Source: Channallabes apus (Eukaryota; Chordata; Actinopteri; Siluriformes; Clariidae). Taken from it: a DNA stretch of 64,000 nt. Numbering within the stretch: the first letter of the stretch is position 1; the number at the start of each line of letters is the position of its first letter. The position numbers and the translations under genes were made by a program. The DNA lies in the NCBI GenBank assembly GCA_030522415.1, contig CM060105.1, forward strand, positions 11,112,206 through 11,176,205, in the 5' to 3' direction. Below the pieces are notes generated by a model, which saw only the letters and a list, made by a program, of their open reading frames with translations, did no database searches and was not told the DNA's origin. Below are positions 1 through 15,189 of this stretch, piece by piece.

Positions 1-1
1 G

Positions 2-2729
2 ACCGTTTTCAAAGTGCTCAAGTTCATTGTGATTGTGAGCTACACAACACCTTTGTTGGGCTCTATCTCTTTTACCTACATCTGCCAGCCCCATTCTTAT
101 GCTTTAACAGGATACCAGACCTTCCAGTGCACCCACCTGCTATCATCTGTCTTGCGCAAGCTGATGAAAGCCTACATCTGTCTTATGGGGCTTTATGGCC
201 TTCTGGGCATCTACACCCTTTTCTGGATTTTCCACAAGTATGCCTATTAGCAATAGTTTGTCGAGAGTAAGAGTACAGATCTGGGTTCAGGCTTCTTTTT
301 GCTGTATCATTGTCATTATTTGAAACTGTGGGGAAACTGGACCTGGATCTGCACTATTACTCTTGGACTTGTGTATTCTTCTCTATTCTTTTCTGTGACC
401 TCATAAACTTCCCTCATTGGTCAGTGTGCTTATGAGTGACAGGGGAGAGATAATTTGCTCCTGTCTCCCAGAGAGCTGGTTTAGTTGGTAACTTTTAATT
501 AATCTGCTGACTAATACCAACTCATTTGTTTATCCTTCCTTCCAAGCTTTCATTCACACATGGAGATAAATACTAACAAAGTGAGTAGATGTGATTAGAG
601 TGTCTTCTAACACAATACCTGTTACCTTCTTATTAGATTTAAACTGATCTCCAGATGGTCGTTGATTCATTTAATGTGGTGCCACTGAGCAACTAGCAGG
701 ATCTGCTACATTTTATTTAAAAATTGGGTTTCTGAAAAGATTTTTACATTACAGATTTTAAATTAATGCCCTAGGCTCTGTTGCTCAGTAGCACCCCTTC
801 CTACCAGACTTCCAAACACCTCCTTCAATGACAATGTCCCTCAGTCTCTGTCTCATCCCCAGGTCTCTGAGACAATACTCTTTCCAGCATCTGCATGAAA
901 TTGGTTCCATGTTGGATGCTCCAGACCTGTGCAATGACTTGGCCTTCTTGTTACACATGACGGATCAGTATGACCCCCTGCTGGCCCAGCGTCTCTCAGT
1001 TTTCCTGTCTCCTGTCAGTGAGACTCGGCTCATGGAGGAGAACTTGGAGCGTCGCTGGAACGCCACTCGTCTGCGCTTAATGATAACCTCCGATCAAAAA
1101 GGGCGCTCTGTTCTGCAACTGGTGGCTGTTCCACATCTACCTCCTGCACTTTTCACCCTCAACCAGTTGGAAGTGCTAAAGCTGGAGTTAATTGGAGATG
1201 CTAAGCTAACAGCACAGATCTCCAATATGACTGCCTTAAGGTGATGGTTCAAATGTTAATCCACAGGTTGTATTCGGGTTGCACTTTAATTTCTTTCCAG
1301 ACCTTAGGCGGTCTGCTATTTTTTATTTTTTTGTGACCTGCAGTGGTCCATAAAACTAATCATTAGTTCGCTCAAAAATGGTTGTCTTTGCTTCAAATGG
1401 AAGCTCATGATAAATACAGGTCATGTATTTGAGCAAAGTGTGAAAATGCCTTTAGTTGTTAACTGTTTGGTCAGAGGATATGTGAGCATGGGACATTTTT
1501 TAACAGCAAATTCTTTGTGTTTACAGAACATCTAAAGTAGTTATTAAATCTGGAAGGTTGATTTTTTTATTGTACGTGATGTAATGAAACACAAATTAAT
1601 ACCTTCTTTCCACAGGGAGCTTCACTTGTACCACTGCTCAGCTACAGTGGAGTCTGGTGCTCTTATGGTCCTTCAGGAGCGTCTAGAGTCTCTACACCTC
1701 ACCTTCACCCAAGCTGCAGAGATCCCTGGATGGGTGTACTCATTGCGCAGCCTGCAGGAGCTTCATTTGAGTGGACGGGTGGCCAGTGAGGGCAGTATCG
1801 GTCGTGGCTGGGCGCTGGGCAGCCTACGCTATTTGCGGCACCTTCGGCTCCTCTCTTTGCATGGCACACTCCAAAGAATCCCATCAGAGCTGAGCGAGGT
1901 TGCTGGCACCTTAGTGCATTTAGAGATCCACAACGAAGGTGCCAGGCTATTGGTGCTAACAGGACTTCGACGACTGGCAGGGTTGACTGAACTGGAACTG
2001 CAGGGATGCCAGCTTGAGAGATTGCCTTCAGCTTTGCTGTCACTAACAGCATTGCGCAGTTTAGACCTGCAGCACAACAGCCTGAGAACATTGGAGGAGC
2101 TGCTGGGACTGCAGCATCTAAGGCGTCTTTCCTGCCTACGACTGGCCCACAATCGCATACTTGCTGTTCCTACAAGCGTGGGAGTTCTCCGGGCCTTGGA
2201 GCTCCTGGATTTGGCACACAATGAGTTGCGGAGTCTTCCACCAGCACTTTTCACAATCCATCGACTCAGACGCCTCCTGCTGGCTGGGAACCTGCTTGAG
2301 GAACTGCCTGCGGAAGTGGGGGCACTGAGTCTTCTCACAGAGCTTGACCTGAGTGGGAACAGGCTTGAAAGACTTCCAGAGGCACTTTTTGTTAACTGCA
2401 AGGAGTTGCGCATTCTAAATTTGGCCAACAATTCCATAGGATCCCTGAACACAGGACTGGGATCGTTGACGCACCTTTCCAAGTTGGACATCCAAGGAAA
2501 CAACCTTGAGGAACTGCCGGTTGAGCTTGGATCCTGCTCAGGACTTCGTGGGGGTGGTTTATTGGTGGAAACCTGGCTGCTCCACACTTTGCCAGGTCAC
2601 ATCAGGGACTTCCTCCAGCAGCCGTCGTGTGCTTCTTCAGAAGCTGATTCCCGCCCTTGTTCGGATATATTCCCTGCCTTCTCAGCTGCTCAGTGGAGCT
2701 TTGTCTCCTCTGTGGAATCACGCATATAG
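2..2729 (+). CDS. LRRC8-family volume-regulated anion channel subunit, 3' part (5' cut by window edge)
   Basis: LRRC8 proteins form hexameric volume-regulated anion channels in the plasma membrane, with four membrane segments followed by a cytosolic leucine-rich-repeat (LRR) domain. Three spliced exons are visible: 2-237 (continuing left of the window), 863-1240 and 1616-2729. Both introns are GT-AG and join in frame (AA|G for Lys, AG|G for Arg), giving 575 residues with a stop at 2727-2729. The first exon holds two hydrophobic segments (FIVIVSYTTPLLG and ICLMGLYGLLGIYTLFWIF) that fit TM3 and TM4. The second has the family landmark NDLAFLLHMTDQYDPL. The third is a run of LRRs with LxxLxLxxN spacing, ending in a typical terminal motif (GLLVETWLLHTLP). 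About 235 N-terminal residues should lie outside the window. The sequence is divergent; it shares features with LRRC8A and LRRC8E, so I leave the paralogue open. There is an extra C-terminal tail of about 36 residues beyond the usual family end. Confidence 0.9.
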
Positions 2730-3243
2730 TTGAGAAGAGATCTAAAAGCAAATTTCAAATGATGTTGAGAAAGTCATGTTTTTCCAGCAATAATTTTTGG
2801 CCAGAATTTGCTAGAAATACGCAACAAGTTCTTCTTGAATGTCCTTTAGTGGAAAGCAAAATACAGTGGAACCTCGGATTACGAGTAACGTGGTTTACGA
2901 GTGTTCCGCAAGACGAGTCATTTTTATTACTCGTCTTTTATAGCGAATAAATTTTGACTTGAAAAATTAGCATTGTCTATCACGCATGCGCTTCTTGTTT
3001 TGACACAGAGTGTCACGTCATCACAACTGAGCCAACCGTTTTTTCTCTATCTTGCGCTGCGGAATTGTAGGTAATCGTCTCCCCTGCTGTGTGAATACAC
3101 ACACACTCACACACACACACTCATGCACACAAACACACACAAAATATCTACAAGCACTAGGACCCAGCAGGGGAGACGATAGGTAATGTGTGTGAGTGTG
3201 AGTGTGTGTGTGAGTGTGAGTGTGTGTGTGTGTGTGTGTGTGA

Positions 3244-3298
3244 TAGTTTAGGAACCTGAGAGGAGGTGGCTGTAAAACCAAGAGAGAGAGAGAGAGAG

Positions 3299-3346
<48 letters not shown>

Positions 3347-3388
3347 TTTAGGAACCTGAGAGGAGGGGGCTGTAAAACCCAGAGAGAG

Positions 3389-3442
<54 letters not shown>

Positions 3443-3471
3443 TTTAGGAACCTGAGAGGAGGTGCTGTAAA

Positions 3472-3509
<38 letters not shown>

Positions 3510-3530
3510 TGTGTGTGTTTGTGTTGGTGT
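3244..3530. repeat. Compound minisatellite of about 100-bp units
   Basis: Three successive units each carry GTTTAGGAACCTGAGAGGAG, then a GGCTGTAAAACC-like block, a (GA)n run and a (TG)n run. The units start near 3245, 3347 and 3443. They lie inside TIR element A1. Open frames here are low-complexity His-Thr and Val-Cys strings and are not genes. Confidence 0.85.
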
Positions 3531-3542
3531 AAGTGACTGAGC

Positions 3543-3835
3543 GCGCACACACACACATTAACGGAGAGACCGTTTTAAAAACTTAACCGTTTAAAAATGA
3601 GCAAGGATCATTGCTAGTCACACTCGCGTGAGCGCATACGAACAGTATCACTGCTCAGACACTCAGCTCTCTCGCTGCGATTCAAAAGTAAGGCGCTGTT
3701 TAATTTGTTGCTGTTGTTTTTACAGCAGTGATTCTGTTCGTATGCGCTCATGTGAGTGTGACTAGCGATGTCCCTTGCTAATTTTTAAACGGTTTTAAAA
3801 ACGGTCTCTCCGTTAATGTGTGTGTGTGTGCACGC
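3543..3835. repeat. Long inverted repeat (foldback), arms about 112 bp
   Basis: The left arm 3543-3655 and the right arm 3724-3835 are near-perfect reverse complements around a 68-bp spacer. Landmarks include TTAACGGAGAGACCGTTTTA on the left and its complement at 3798-3817, and a shared CGCATACGAACAG block. The arms start in alternating CA/TG sequence, so a short CA tract is part of the symmetry. It lies within element A1 and is absent from copies A2 and A3. Confidence 0.8.
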
Positions 3836-3868
3836 ACATTTTACACACACAGCGCATGCATGCACAAA

Positions 3869-4937
3869 CATTTACATTTACATTTAGGCATTTGGCAGAT
3901 GCTCTTATCCAGAGCGACTTACAAAAAGTGCTTTAAAGTTAACATCACTGGATACATACTTACACTGGGTTAACTAGGTTAATAACTGAGTGCCATTAGT
4001 CCAACACAACTGGGAAGAGGGATTTTTAAAATATTTTTTTATATTTGGGGAGGGGGGGTGAGTCCAAATACTGGAGAAACAGATGCGTCTTGAGTCGTTG
4101 TTTAAAGATAGTCAAAGTCTCTGCTGTACGGACATCTAGAGGAAGTTCATTCCACCACCTAGGTGCCAGTACAGGAACTGGAGGATCGAAGGAAACATGG
4201 TGCAGTGTGTGGTGTGATAAGAGCAGAGAGGTAAGTGGGTGCTGGGCCATTTCTAGCTTTGTAGGCAAGCATCAGTGTTTTGAATTTGATGAGGGCTGCT
4301 ACAGGAAGCCAGTGCAGGGAGCGAAGGAGTGGGGTGGTGTGGGAGAACTGGGGAGGTTAAAAACGAGACGTTAAAAAGTCTGCATTCTGGATCAGTTGCA
4401 GAGGACAAATCGTCGACAGAGTGTGAGGACTTGACAATTCGATAGTTCAGGACTGGAACTTTCTACAAGTCTATCTTCAATAACTACCTGGACTCCATTT
4501 TAACATCAATTAACATCAACTATTATAGCTGAACTGGCTGCCACCTAACACACTGTATAAATGCAGATCATTTCCTGCTATCTGTTTCACCCAGATGAGG
4601 ATGGGTTCCCTGTCGAGTCTGGTTCCTCTCAAGGTTTCTTCCTATTACCATCTCAGGGAGTTTTTCCTTGCCACTGTCGCCCTCGGGCTTGCTCGCCAGG
4701 GACTATCTGACCATTTTGATTCATACACATTCACATTCCATACAAACTTAAATAATTCTTTTGATTGTGTAAAGCTGTTTTGAGACAATGTCAATTGTTA
4801 AAAGCGCTATACAAATAAAACTGAATTGAATTGACAGAGGCAGGCCTGCCAGGAGTGAGTTGCAGTAGTCCAGTCTTGAAATAACAAGGGACTGAACAAG
4901 CACCTGAGTAGCCCATGAAGAAAGAAATGGGCGAATT
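3869..4937 (-). mobile_element. L2/CR1-type LINE 3' fragment (ORF2 tail), minus strand, interrupted
   Basis: Reading the minus strand, 4268-4026 encodes the conserved ORF2 end seen in fish L2/CR1-clade LINEs (WWNELPLDVRTAETLTIFKQ, then KTHLF). Upstream, 4937-4837 encodes a further ORF2 piece ([20 protein letters not shown], matching the family ...[18 protein letters not shown]... region in position). The two are split by a separate plus-strand L2 tail at 4437-4836. The element ends at 3869 with repeated ATGTAAAT after a CGCTCTGGATAAGAGC block that is also the tail of the SINEs in this window. Confidence 0.7.
4437..4836 (+). mobile_element. L2-type LINE 3' UTR, nested
   Basis: This is the 3' end of a second LINE family. 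It contains CTGTTTCACCCAGATGAGGA, a stretch with CTCAAGGTTTCTTCC, and terminates in AAAGCGCTATACAAATAAA followed by (TGAAT)n. The same end is found on the minus strand at 60279-60600. It interrupts the minus-strand LINE at 3869-4937. Confidence 0.75.
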
Positions 4938-5017
4938 CTTCTGATTCTGTTTCCGAGTGTTTTGGAATACGAGCCCGCTTTCAGAACGAATTATGCTCGT
5001 AATCCGAGATTCCACTG

Positions 5018-5735
5018 TACTGACTTCACATTCTTATGATGGTTTAGATTGTAATCTAGGCTCAGGTTAAAACATAACCACAAATATTAACACCAATATC
5101 ATATTGCATTGATGATTACTGTTCACAGGTATTTAATCAATTCACCGGTGTTTATAGACGTGTATAGCAGGAGAGAAGATGCTTTTTTCAGTTCTTCAGT
5201 AAAGCTGCATTTTATATTTACTCTCTTTTTTTAAATCGACAATATACTGTATATTAATGTTTGTAACTCCATCATTTAACTTAAACAATTAAAAGAATAA
5301 CATTTAACAAACCCAATTTTTTTATTGATTCTTCATGTTCACACAGCACAGTATCACACATGTATGGTACAGGTTTAAGGACTGGCAAAGTTTCATTACA
5401 TTCTGTTCAGCAAAGTTTTGCCTGAATTTTTTCTGGTCCTCCAGTGTATGAAACGTAAAGATATCACTGAAAGACCGAGTTCTGACCAATGTACAGAAAA
5501 AATAACTTTCTTTTATTTGTAAAAATAAATAAATAAATATTCAAACGAACGCTATGTGGCGCTGTACTGGAAAGTGGATCGTTTTAGCGCTCGTAAAAAA
5601 AATACCCATTAATAATGGAGGTAACTTGCACAATCTGGCAACACAGTAAACCCGCGGTTTCGTTTGTCGGTAATAATAGACGGACTCGATTGATCAATCA
5701 CAGCGCAGATGGGTAGTGTTGTCCATCCAAACTAT
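5018..5735. other. Non-coding spacer upstream of ddx39a
   Basis: I see no gene or recognisable repeat between element A1 and the ddx39a promoter. The sequence is AT-rich until about 5560 and becomes more CpG-rich towards the promoter. Confidence 0.5.
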
Positions 5736-5856
5736 CCAATGGGATTGCGTTGTCTCTGAGAGGGCGGGTTCTTCCGGGTTGCGGTATAAACCCGAGGCCT
5801 GCGCGTGTGCTCGGAACATCTGTCCTTCTTCCTCTCCGGGTTTGTTCGCTGTAAAG
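5736..5856 (+). promoter_or_regulatory. ddx39a: ddx39a core promoter and non-coding exon 1
   Basis: A CCAAT box (5736-5740) is followed by GTATAAA (TATAAA 5785-5790). About 25-30 bases on is a pyrimidine-rich start region near 5815-5835 (CTGTCCTTCTTCCTCTCC), the kind of TCT/TOP initiator used by translation and RNA-handling genes. The exon ends at 5856 before the donor GTAAAA, which pairs with the acceptor at 7448. The start site itself is inferred. Confidence 0.65.
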
Positions 5857-6654
5857 GTAAAACCGCTTTGTTTGATTTTAAAATGTTTAGAATTTACAGT
5901 TTAATGTGGCCTTTGTGTAAGTGGTGACCATTCGGTAGATTTGTGTGAATGAAAAGCAAGTAACCGGAGCAGCACCAGAGGCGCGTTAATGTATTGAAAC
6001 GTTTCGCTAACGCTAATGCTATTTAGGCTAATTAGCCTAGCCGGCTGTTTAGCTCAGAGCACTTTTCTGAGGTGTTGATTAATGTTTTTTTTATTGAGTG
6101 TTCGGCGTTTAGTTTGCTGAGAAAGAACGTGTAGTGAACAATTAATCAGAGGAAGTAAAGTGAATTAATGGCTAAATAGTAAGAAGATGTACGGCTAATG
6201 ACGTCACGTTGCTAGGCTAGCTTGTAGCTATGATGGCGGCGTTCATTGTTCCTCGCGCGCGCACAGTCGCGCTCACCAAGGCGCGCGAGCACTACAGCCA
6301 TATTATTAATGGTATTATGGTTAATATTGTTAGAGTTCAGACATTAATAACAGGAATAAAGTTAAAGTCAAATCATAAATGCGTTATTTAGCACTTTTTA
6401 AGAGCTCTATCTAGAGTGCTGGGGCTTGTTAACCTATGTAGTGCACAGGGGGTAGGGAGCGAGGGGGTGTTTGTGGCGTAATCGAGACTAGTTTGATGCA
6501 AGAAAACTGATCCTGTGTAGTTCATTCATCCAACCAGGCTGATGGAGGGGGTTTAATAGGATTCAGTGGTAATAATAGTAGTCATTGCAGCAGTAGTTTA
6601 ATAAACATTAGTTTGAAGATCCTGCTGCATGGAGAAGATAAACATGTGTATAGG

Positions 6655-6852
6655 TTGGTTGATGTTTAGTGGTTAAAGGTTCCTGGTTGAAACCACGACC
6701 ATCGAGTTGCCCCCTTGAGCAAGGCCCTCAACCCGGATCAGAGGTATACAGAGATTTAAATAAATAATATGAGGGCAGTGGTGGCTCAATGTGTTAAGAC
6801 TCTTGCCAATCAGAAGGTCGACGGTTCAAGTCCCGGCTTTTTTTTTTTTTTT
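6655..6852 (+). repeat. Degenerate tRNA-derived SINE fragments in ddx39a intron 1
   Basis: Two tRNA-like heads lie in tandem. The first (about 6665-6745) keeps TTTAGTGGTTAAAGG and the SINE-1 body CCCCCTTGAGCAAGGCCCTC. The second (about 6780-6840) keeps GTGGCTCAATGTGTTAAGAC and a B-box-like GACGGTTCAAGTCCC ending in poly(T). Neither folds as a functional tRNA. Confidence 0.55.
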
Positions 6853-7449
6853 GTTTGAATTTGAGGTGGTGAAATGTTGCAGGTCCTCTGTAGTCCTCCA
6901 GTTCCTCCTGCACTCTAAAGTTTGTTTCAAATTGCGACATAATACAACTACATTTTGCCAACATATCAGGATATTGTAATCATGACACTAAAAAAAAAAC
7001 AGAATTGTAGCGGCGTCATATGGTATCAGGTCGTCTCTGATGATTCCCGCCCCTAGTGATCGGTTTATTCTAACCTGGTTGAACAAGATTTCCTGGTGCA
7101 CTGGATCGTTGTAGGTCTGGTGATCTCGCTAAACCCGAACCACCTTTAAAATCCCCTGCAATTTAATATTCTCCTATTTAATATGTCTTGGCTTTATTTT
7201 GTTTTTCAAATTGGAACAGTGAATGAAAATCTGAAAGAAGTCAGAACAAGTTAAAACGAGCTGTTCTGGTGGTTTTGGATGTTTTTGTTTGTTTGTTTTT
7301 GGAAATGGTCGCGATGAAACAGGAACGCATTTCAGATGCGTTGAGAAAAGTGTTAAACTTCTGTACTCAGGGTGGCTTAGTTTTCGAATTCTGTTGCTCT
7401 ATGGTATGTGTGTGCGCTTGAGTTCAGTCTCTTGCTCATTGTCTTCAGA

Positions 7450-11449
<4,000 letters not shown>

Positions 11450-11720
11450 GGGGTCGCATTGTGCCATGCTGTGCCTGAGGACCACCAGCTCACAGACGTC
11501 CCCGTGGTCACGTCGTCGCCGCCTGGCTGCTGGACGAGACGTCTCCGGTGCATGCTCTCGGGTTTAAAGTCCTGCACCACCACCACACGTCCTTTTTAAC
11601 TTTTTACTGTTTCTCTTTCGGGCTGGGAGGGAGGGAAGGAAAAGATGTCTGCTTATGATTTATTTTATTATTTGTTTGTTTCTTTTTTTTGTCCCAAAAA
11701 ATTTGGTTTGTTTTAAAGGA

Positions 11721-11726
11721 ATTAAA
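11721..11726 (+). terminator. ddx39a: ddx39a poly(A) signal (ATTAAA)
   Basis: ATTAAA lies about 270 bases after the ddx39a stop and is followed by a T/GT-rich stretch (TTGTGTTGTTGCTG), the usual downstream context. A further AATAAA near 11914 could be an alternative site. Confidence 0.6.
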
Positions 11727-11779
11727 ACTTTTTATACCGTTACCTTGAATTGTGTTGTTGCTGTTTAACTGCCCTGTTA

Positions 11780-12065
11780 ACACATTCATCATGGTGTTTT
11801 AGTGATTTAACGAAGACCAATGACTACTTTTTATGGTTCAGATCTCAATCCCGGTGACTTTCAGATTTTGTAAAATCTTTTGTCTTTGGCTGTAAATTTA
11901 GCAGTGGGTGAAAAATAAACATCATTTGGAGAAAGTGGTGTAAGCTCCAGTTTGTCATATGGACCTGTAATGAAGGCCAGCGTGTCTCTCACTGCGTTTT
12001 ATTTAAAATAAAAAAAAGAATTGTTGGACATTTCGATTCTGATTGGTAGGGATATATTTATAGTG

Positions 12066-12099
<34 letters not shown>

Positions 12100-14540
12100 T
12101 ATCGTTTCTATAGTAACTGCTTGCTCATTCACACAAGAAACTTTTTGTAATAGATTGAAATTTTAATTAAATGATTAAAACAGGGTTTATTATTTTTTTT
12201 AAATACATTCATCAATAACAACATGTATTGGAGTCTCCAGTATCGGCACAAAACTGTGATTAAGATCTTTTGGGACAGAATAGTTTGCTCTTTGTGTTTT
12301 TTTTTGGTGATGTGCCAAGCTACAGGTTTGGTTTATGATTTAAGTGGCAGCTGGACGTTCATGTCTCATGGATGTTCTACAATGTTAAATGGAGTTATAA
12401 ATAAGTGTGTGTATATAAACCATATACAGGTTTCTTTTTACTTGATCCTTAGCAAATTGGTCATTTATTTAAAAATAAATAAAACACTTTAGGACAATGT
12501 TTTATAGAAGAGCACATAATGGGATGCACTCCATTGGTGGAGAACTAAATCCAACATAGCTGATGATGGGCTCAATTGAGTAGCTTAATGAGCTTTACAT
12601 TTAGGTGACGGCTTCAGAGATTTTTTTTTTTTTTAATCAGATTGATTCACTTGTCCTCAGCGCAGTGTTTCCAGCGGTGCCGCAGCAAGGGGGCGAGCGG
12701 TCATTTATTACAAAGTTCTTAATTTTCTATTTTGTAATGAAGTTTGCAATTCACTGCACTCTGGCGGTCAAATGTATTTTCAAAAATGTTCTGCAAAAGT
12801 CTCCTTGCTTTTCAATACACTTTGTGTACACAATACCCTCAAACCACAAAAATCATATAACCAGAGTGCGGATCATTTTTGCCTGACCCTCATATTTCTG
12901 ATCAAATATTTACATTTAGAGTGTTACCGGAACTAATAAAACATATCCATGAGTTTTAAACAACAATATTTTTTTCATACACCATAATCTCATGTGTTGA
13001 TCAAAAGGTTTTTCCAGAAGGTTTTCTGAGCTCTAACTGGTCTAAAGCCTGGTTATATTTGGGAATATCTGAACTTACCAAAAAGTTTTTTTTCTAGACG
13101 TACATTTATACATTGTTCTATCTTCCACTAGGGGGCACTTTGTTTTAGTTCTCATTTAACTTTACTGAAACATAAAGCTAAAGCATCTGTATGAACTTTT
13201 CTCCAGTCAGCAAAATTTAAATACACCAGATGAGAGCAGAGGTCTGGTCCTCTTCATCTCTTATAAACCTGATATCTATTTTTACATGTGTGTGTGTTTG
13301 GCATCTTAGTCTCGTTAAGCCATTAACTGGCTAATAGGAAATAGCTTTATAGATCTCACTAGATTAAAATGCTTCAGTCAGCAACAGATGCAGATGCCAT
13401 TAAAATGGATTTACTGCACACATACACACTCTGATTATGTGTAGCAGGTGTGTGTTTCACCTAAAAACAGCACCAGGCCTGGATTCTAGCTCAGCCCATT
13501 GTGTCTGTGACACGACTATGACCTCATGTTGATCGTGTTCTTGGCTACGTGACATGTTTGGAAGAAATCTAAAGCACTCGTATGCGTTCTTTAGAATGTG
13601 CAGGGCTCATGTTTACACACGTATACGTAAAACTGCAACTTTCAATTCCGTCAGGTCAAAGGAGAGAAGCGTAAACTCTTCATTTTACCAAGAGTGAGAA
13701 AGTAAAACTGCATGAAAAACTCAAATGGTTTTTGTTCTTGGTTTTAAAATGGCGCCTTTTTTACCAAAGGAATTTTGATTCGTTTCTCATCTCTGAAATG
13801 CCAGCTAACATGATGACAAACAAACTAGCCAGATACTGATATAGCTGGCGGTCTTGATTTGATTTGTGTATTAGACGTCACTGAGATCTCCTTCTGAAAG
13901 ATGTCTGATGCTAACTGAGGAGAAATGTACAGACGAGAAAATATAATATTATATAAAAACCACAGAGACCTGGGATGAGACGTAAATAATTGTATTCTGT
14001 TGCATTTCTGATAAAAAAAAAAACACTGAGTGACTTGTGCGTCGTCGACCAAAGACAGTAACGTACGTTGGTAACTCTTTTGGTTTATTTCTCAAGGACA
14101 AATGAAGGCATATTGTTCAGACTGTTCACGCAGAAAGGATATCTGATGTGTGTTTACAAGTCAAGAAGAAATGAATCCGGGAGTATGAGACTGTATATAT
14201 TCTGGATATAAATAAGTCCTTCGAATCGCTTTACAGACAGCTAATACAGTAAATAAAAAAAAACTTGCATCAATCCACAACCAAAAACACAACAAATTAC
14301 AGTGAAAATGTATACAACACGCTTTACTCAAATAAGACACATCTGTTTTTAAGGGAACAGTTTGATGAAACATCAATCGTACGCTGCTCAAACTTTTAAC
14401 GTAGCTCCCATGCAATGTTCCTCCACCCAAGTTGACCAGATTCCCATAAACACATGGAAATATCTTTTAGGGATGTTACATCCAGGCTACAACAACTTTA
14501 TGATGGGAGCATCTGTACAGATTCTGGAGCGCTCTTCCAG
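11780..14540. other. Non-coding spacer between ddx39a and the CCN1-like gene
   Basis: No gene is supported here. It contains a T homopolymer of about 30 bases (12069-12098), a short (TG) run near 13287 and otherwise unremarkable AT-rich sequence. Minus-strand TTTATT hexamers occur, but none can be tied to the convergent gene. Confidence 0.4.
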
Positions 14541-14550
14541 TGTTCCGCTA

Positions 14551-14665
14551 CACCAGTGGTCCCCAAAGCTGGTCCTGGAAAAACCAACTCCAGGACACTT
14601 GATGGAGCAGGGAAAAGACCAAACTGCACACGGCAGTGGAGTTCTCCAGGACCAAGGATGAGAAA
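14551..14665. repeat. Short TIR repeat, possibly hAT-type MITE
   Basis: CCAAAGCTGGTCCTGGA at the left and TTCTCCAGGACCAAGGATGA at the right form inverted ends about 100 bases apart. This fits the widespread fish repeats that start with TGGTCCTGGAGAAC-like termini. No clear target duplication was seen. Confidence 0.4.
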
Positions 14666-14774
14666 CATGGAGACGTTTTATTCATGTTTATCCTGTTGAT
14701 AACAAGTCCTGCTTTTATACTGTACCTCCTGGCCAATAAGGAAGCAAGCTGAGGGATACTTTACAAATTTACTC

Positions 14775-15000
14775 TCACTCATTCTCTATGCTGCTTATCT
14801 TGTACAGGGTCATGGGAAGCCTGGAGCCTATCCCAGGGGACTCTGGACACAAGGTGGACTTGGCACTGGACAGGGTGCCAATCCATCCCAGGTCACATAT
14901 GCACACATTCACATACTATGGACGATTTGGGAACACCGGTCTTTGGACTGTGGGGTCAAACCTGAAGTACACGGAGGAAACCCACCAAGCATGGAGAGAA
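14775..15000 (+). repeat. Common fish interspersed repeat (body only)
   Basis: It contains CTTATCTTGTACAGGGTCAT, GCCTGGAGCCTATCCCAGGG and GGAGGAAACCCACCAAGCAT, landmarks of a repeat family also seen at 19290-19640, 45345-45560, 45667-45925 and 47270-47332. It is a degraded copy joined directly to the SINE fragment at 15003. Confidence 0.6.
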
Positions 15001-15002
15001 CT

Positions 15003-15185
15003 TATATTTAAGGCATTTGGCAGACACCCTTATCCAGAGCGACCCTTGCTCAAGGGCCCAACAAGGACAACTTGGTGGTCGTGGGATTTGAACCTGGGAC
15101 CTTCTGAACCAGACCCGAGGTGGGACTTAAACCCTCGACCCTGGTGGTGCGGCGAGGCCACAGTGTTCACCAACCGTGCTGCCTA
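15003..15185 (-). mobile_element. tRNA-derived SINE-1, minus strand, degraded
   Basis: From left to right it shows the tail (GGCATTTGGCAGACACCCTT, then ATCCAGAGCGAC), the body (CTTGCTCAAGGGCCCAACAA) and the complemented tRNA-like head ending near 15185. The head holds a second B-box-like copy, so it may be a dimer or a SINE inserted in a SINE. Confidence 0.65.
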
Positions 15186-15189
15186 ATTT

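Larger units (their letters stand above)
2864..5017 (-). mobile_element. TIR DNA element, copy A1 (heavily nested)
   Basis: The left end at 2864 reads CAGTGGAACCTCGGATTACG and the right end at 5017 is its inverted near-copy. Both are flanked by TA, as in Tc1/mariner-superfamily insertions. Parts inside match, in the opposite direction, copies at 8880-9360 and 62514-63971: the stretch around 2990-3090 (including TGACACAGAGTGTCACGTCA) corresponds to 63297-63332 plus 63795-63850. No transposase frame is visible, so the element is non-autonomous. It carries microsatellites, a foldback repeat and two LINE tails, which explain its 2.15 kb. Confidence 0.75.

Noticed and set aside
1829..2587. Antisense frame of 252 codons
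   Set aside because: It is the opposite strand of the LRR exon, whose plus-strand frame is clearly coding.
3021..3558. Overlapping frames of His-Thr and Ser-Leu repeats on the minus strand
   Set aside because: They are translations of CA/GA microsatellites in three frames and have no gene context.
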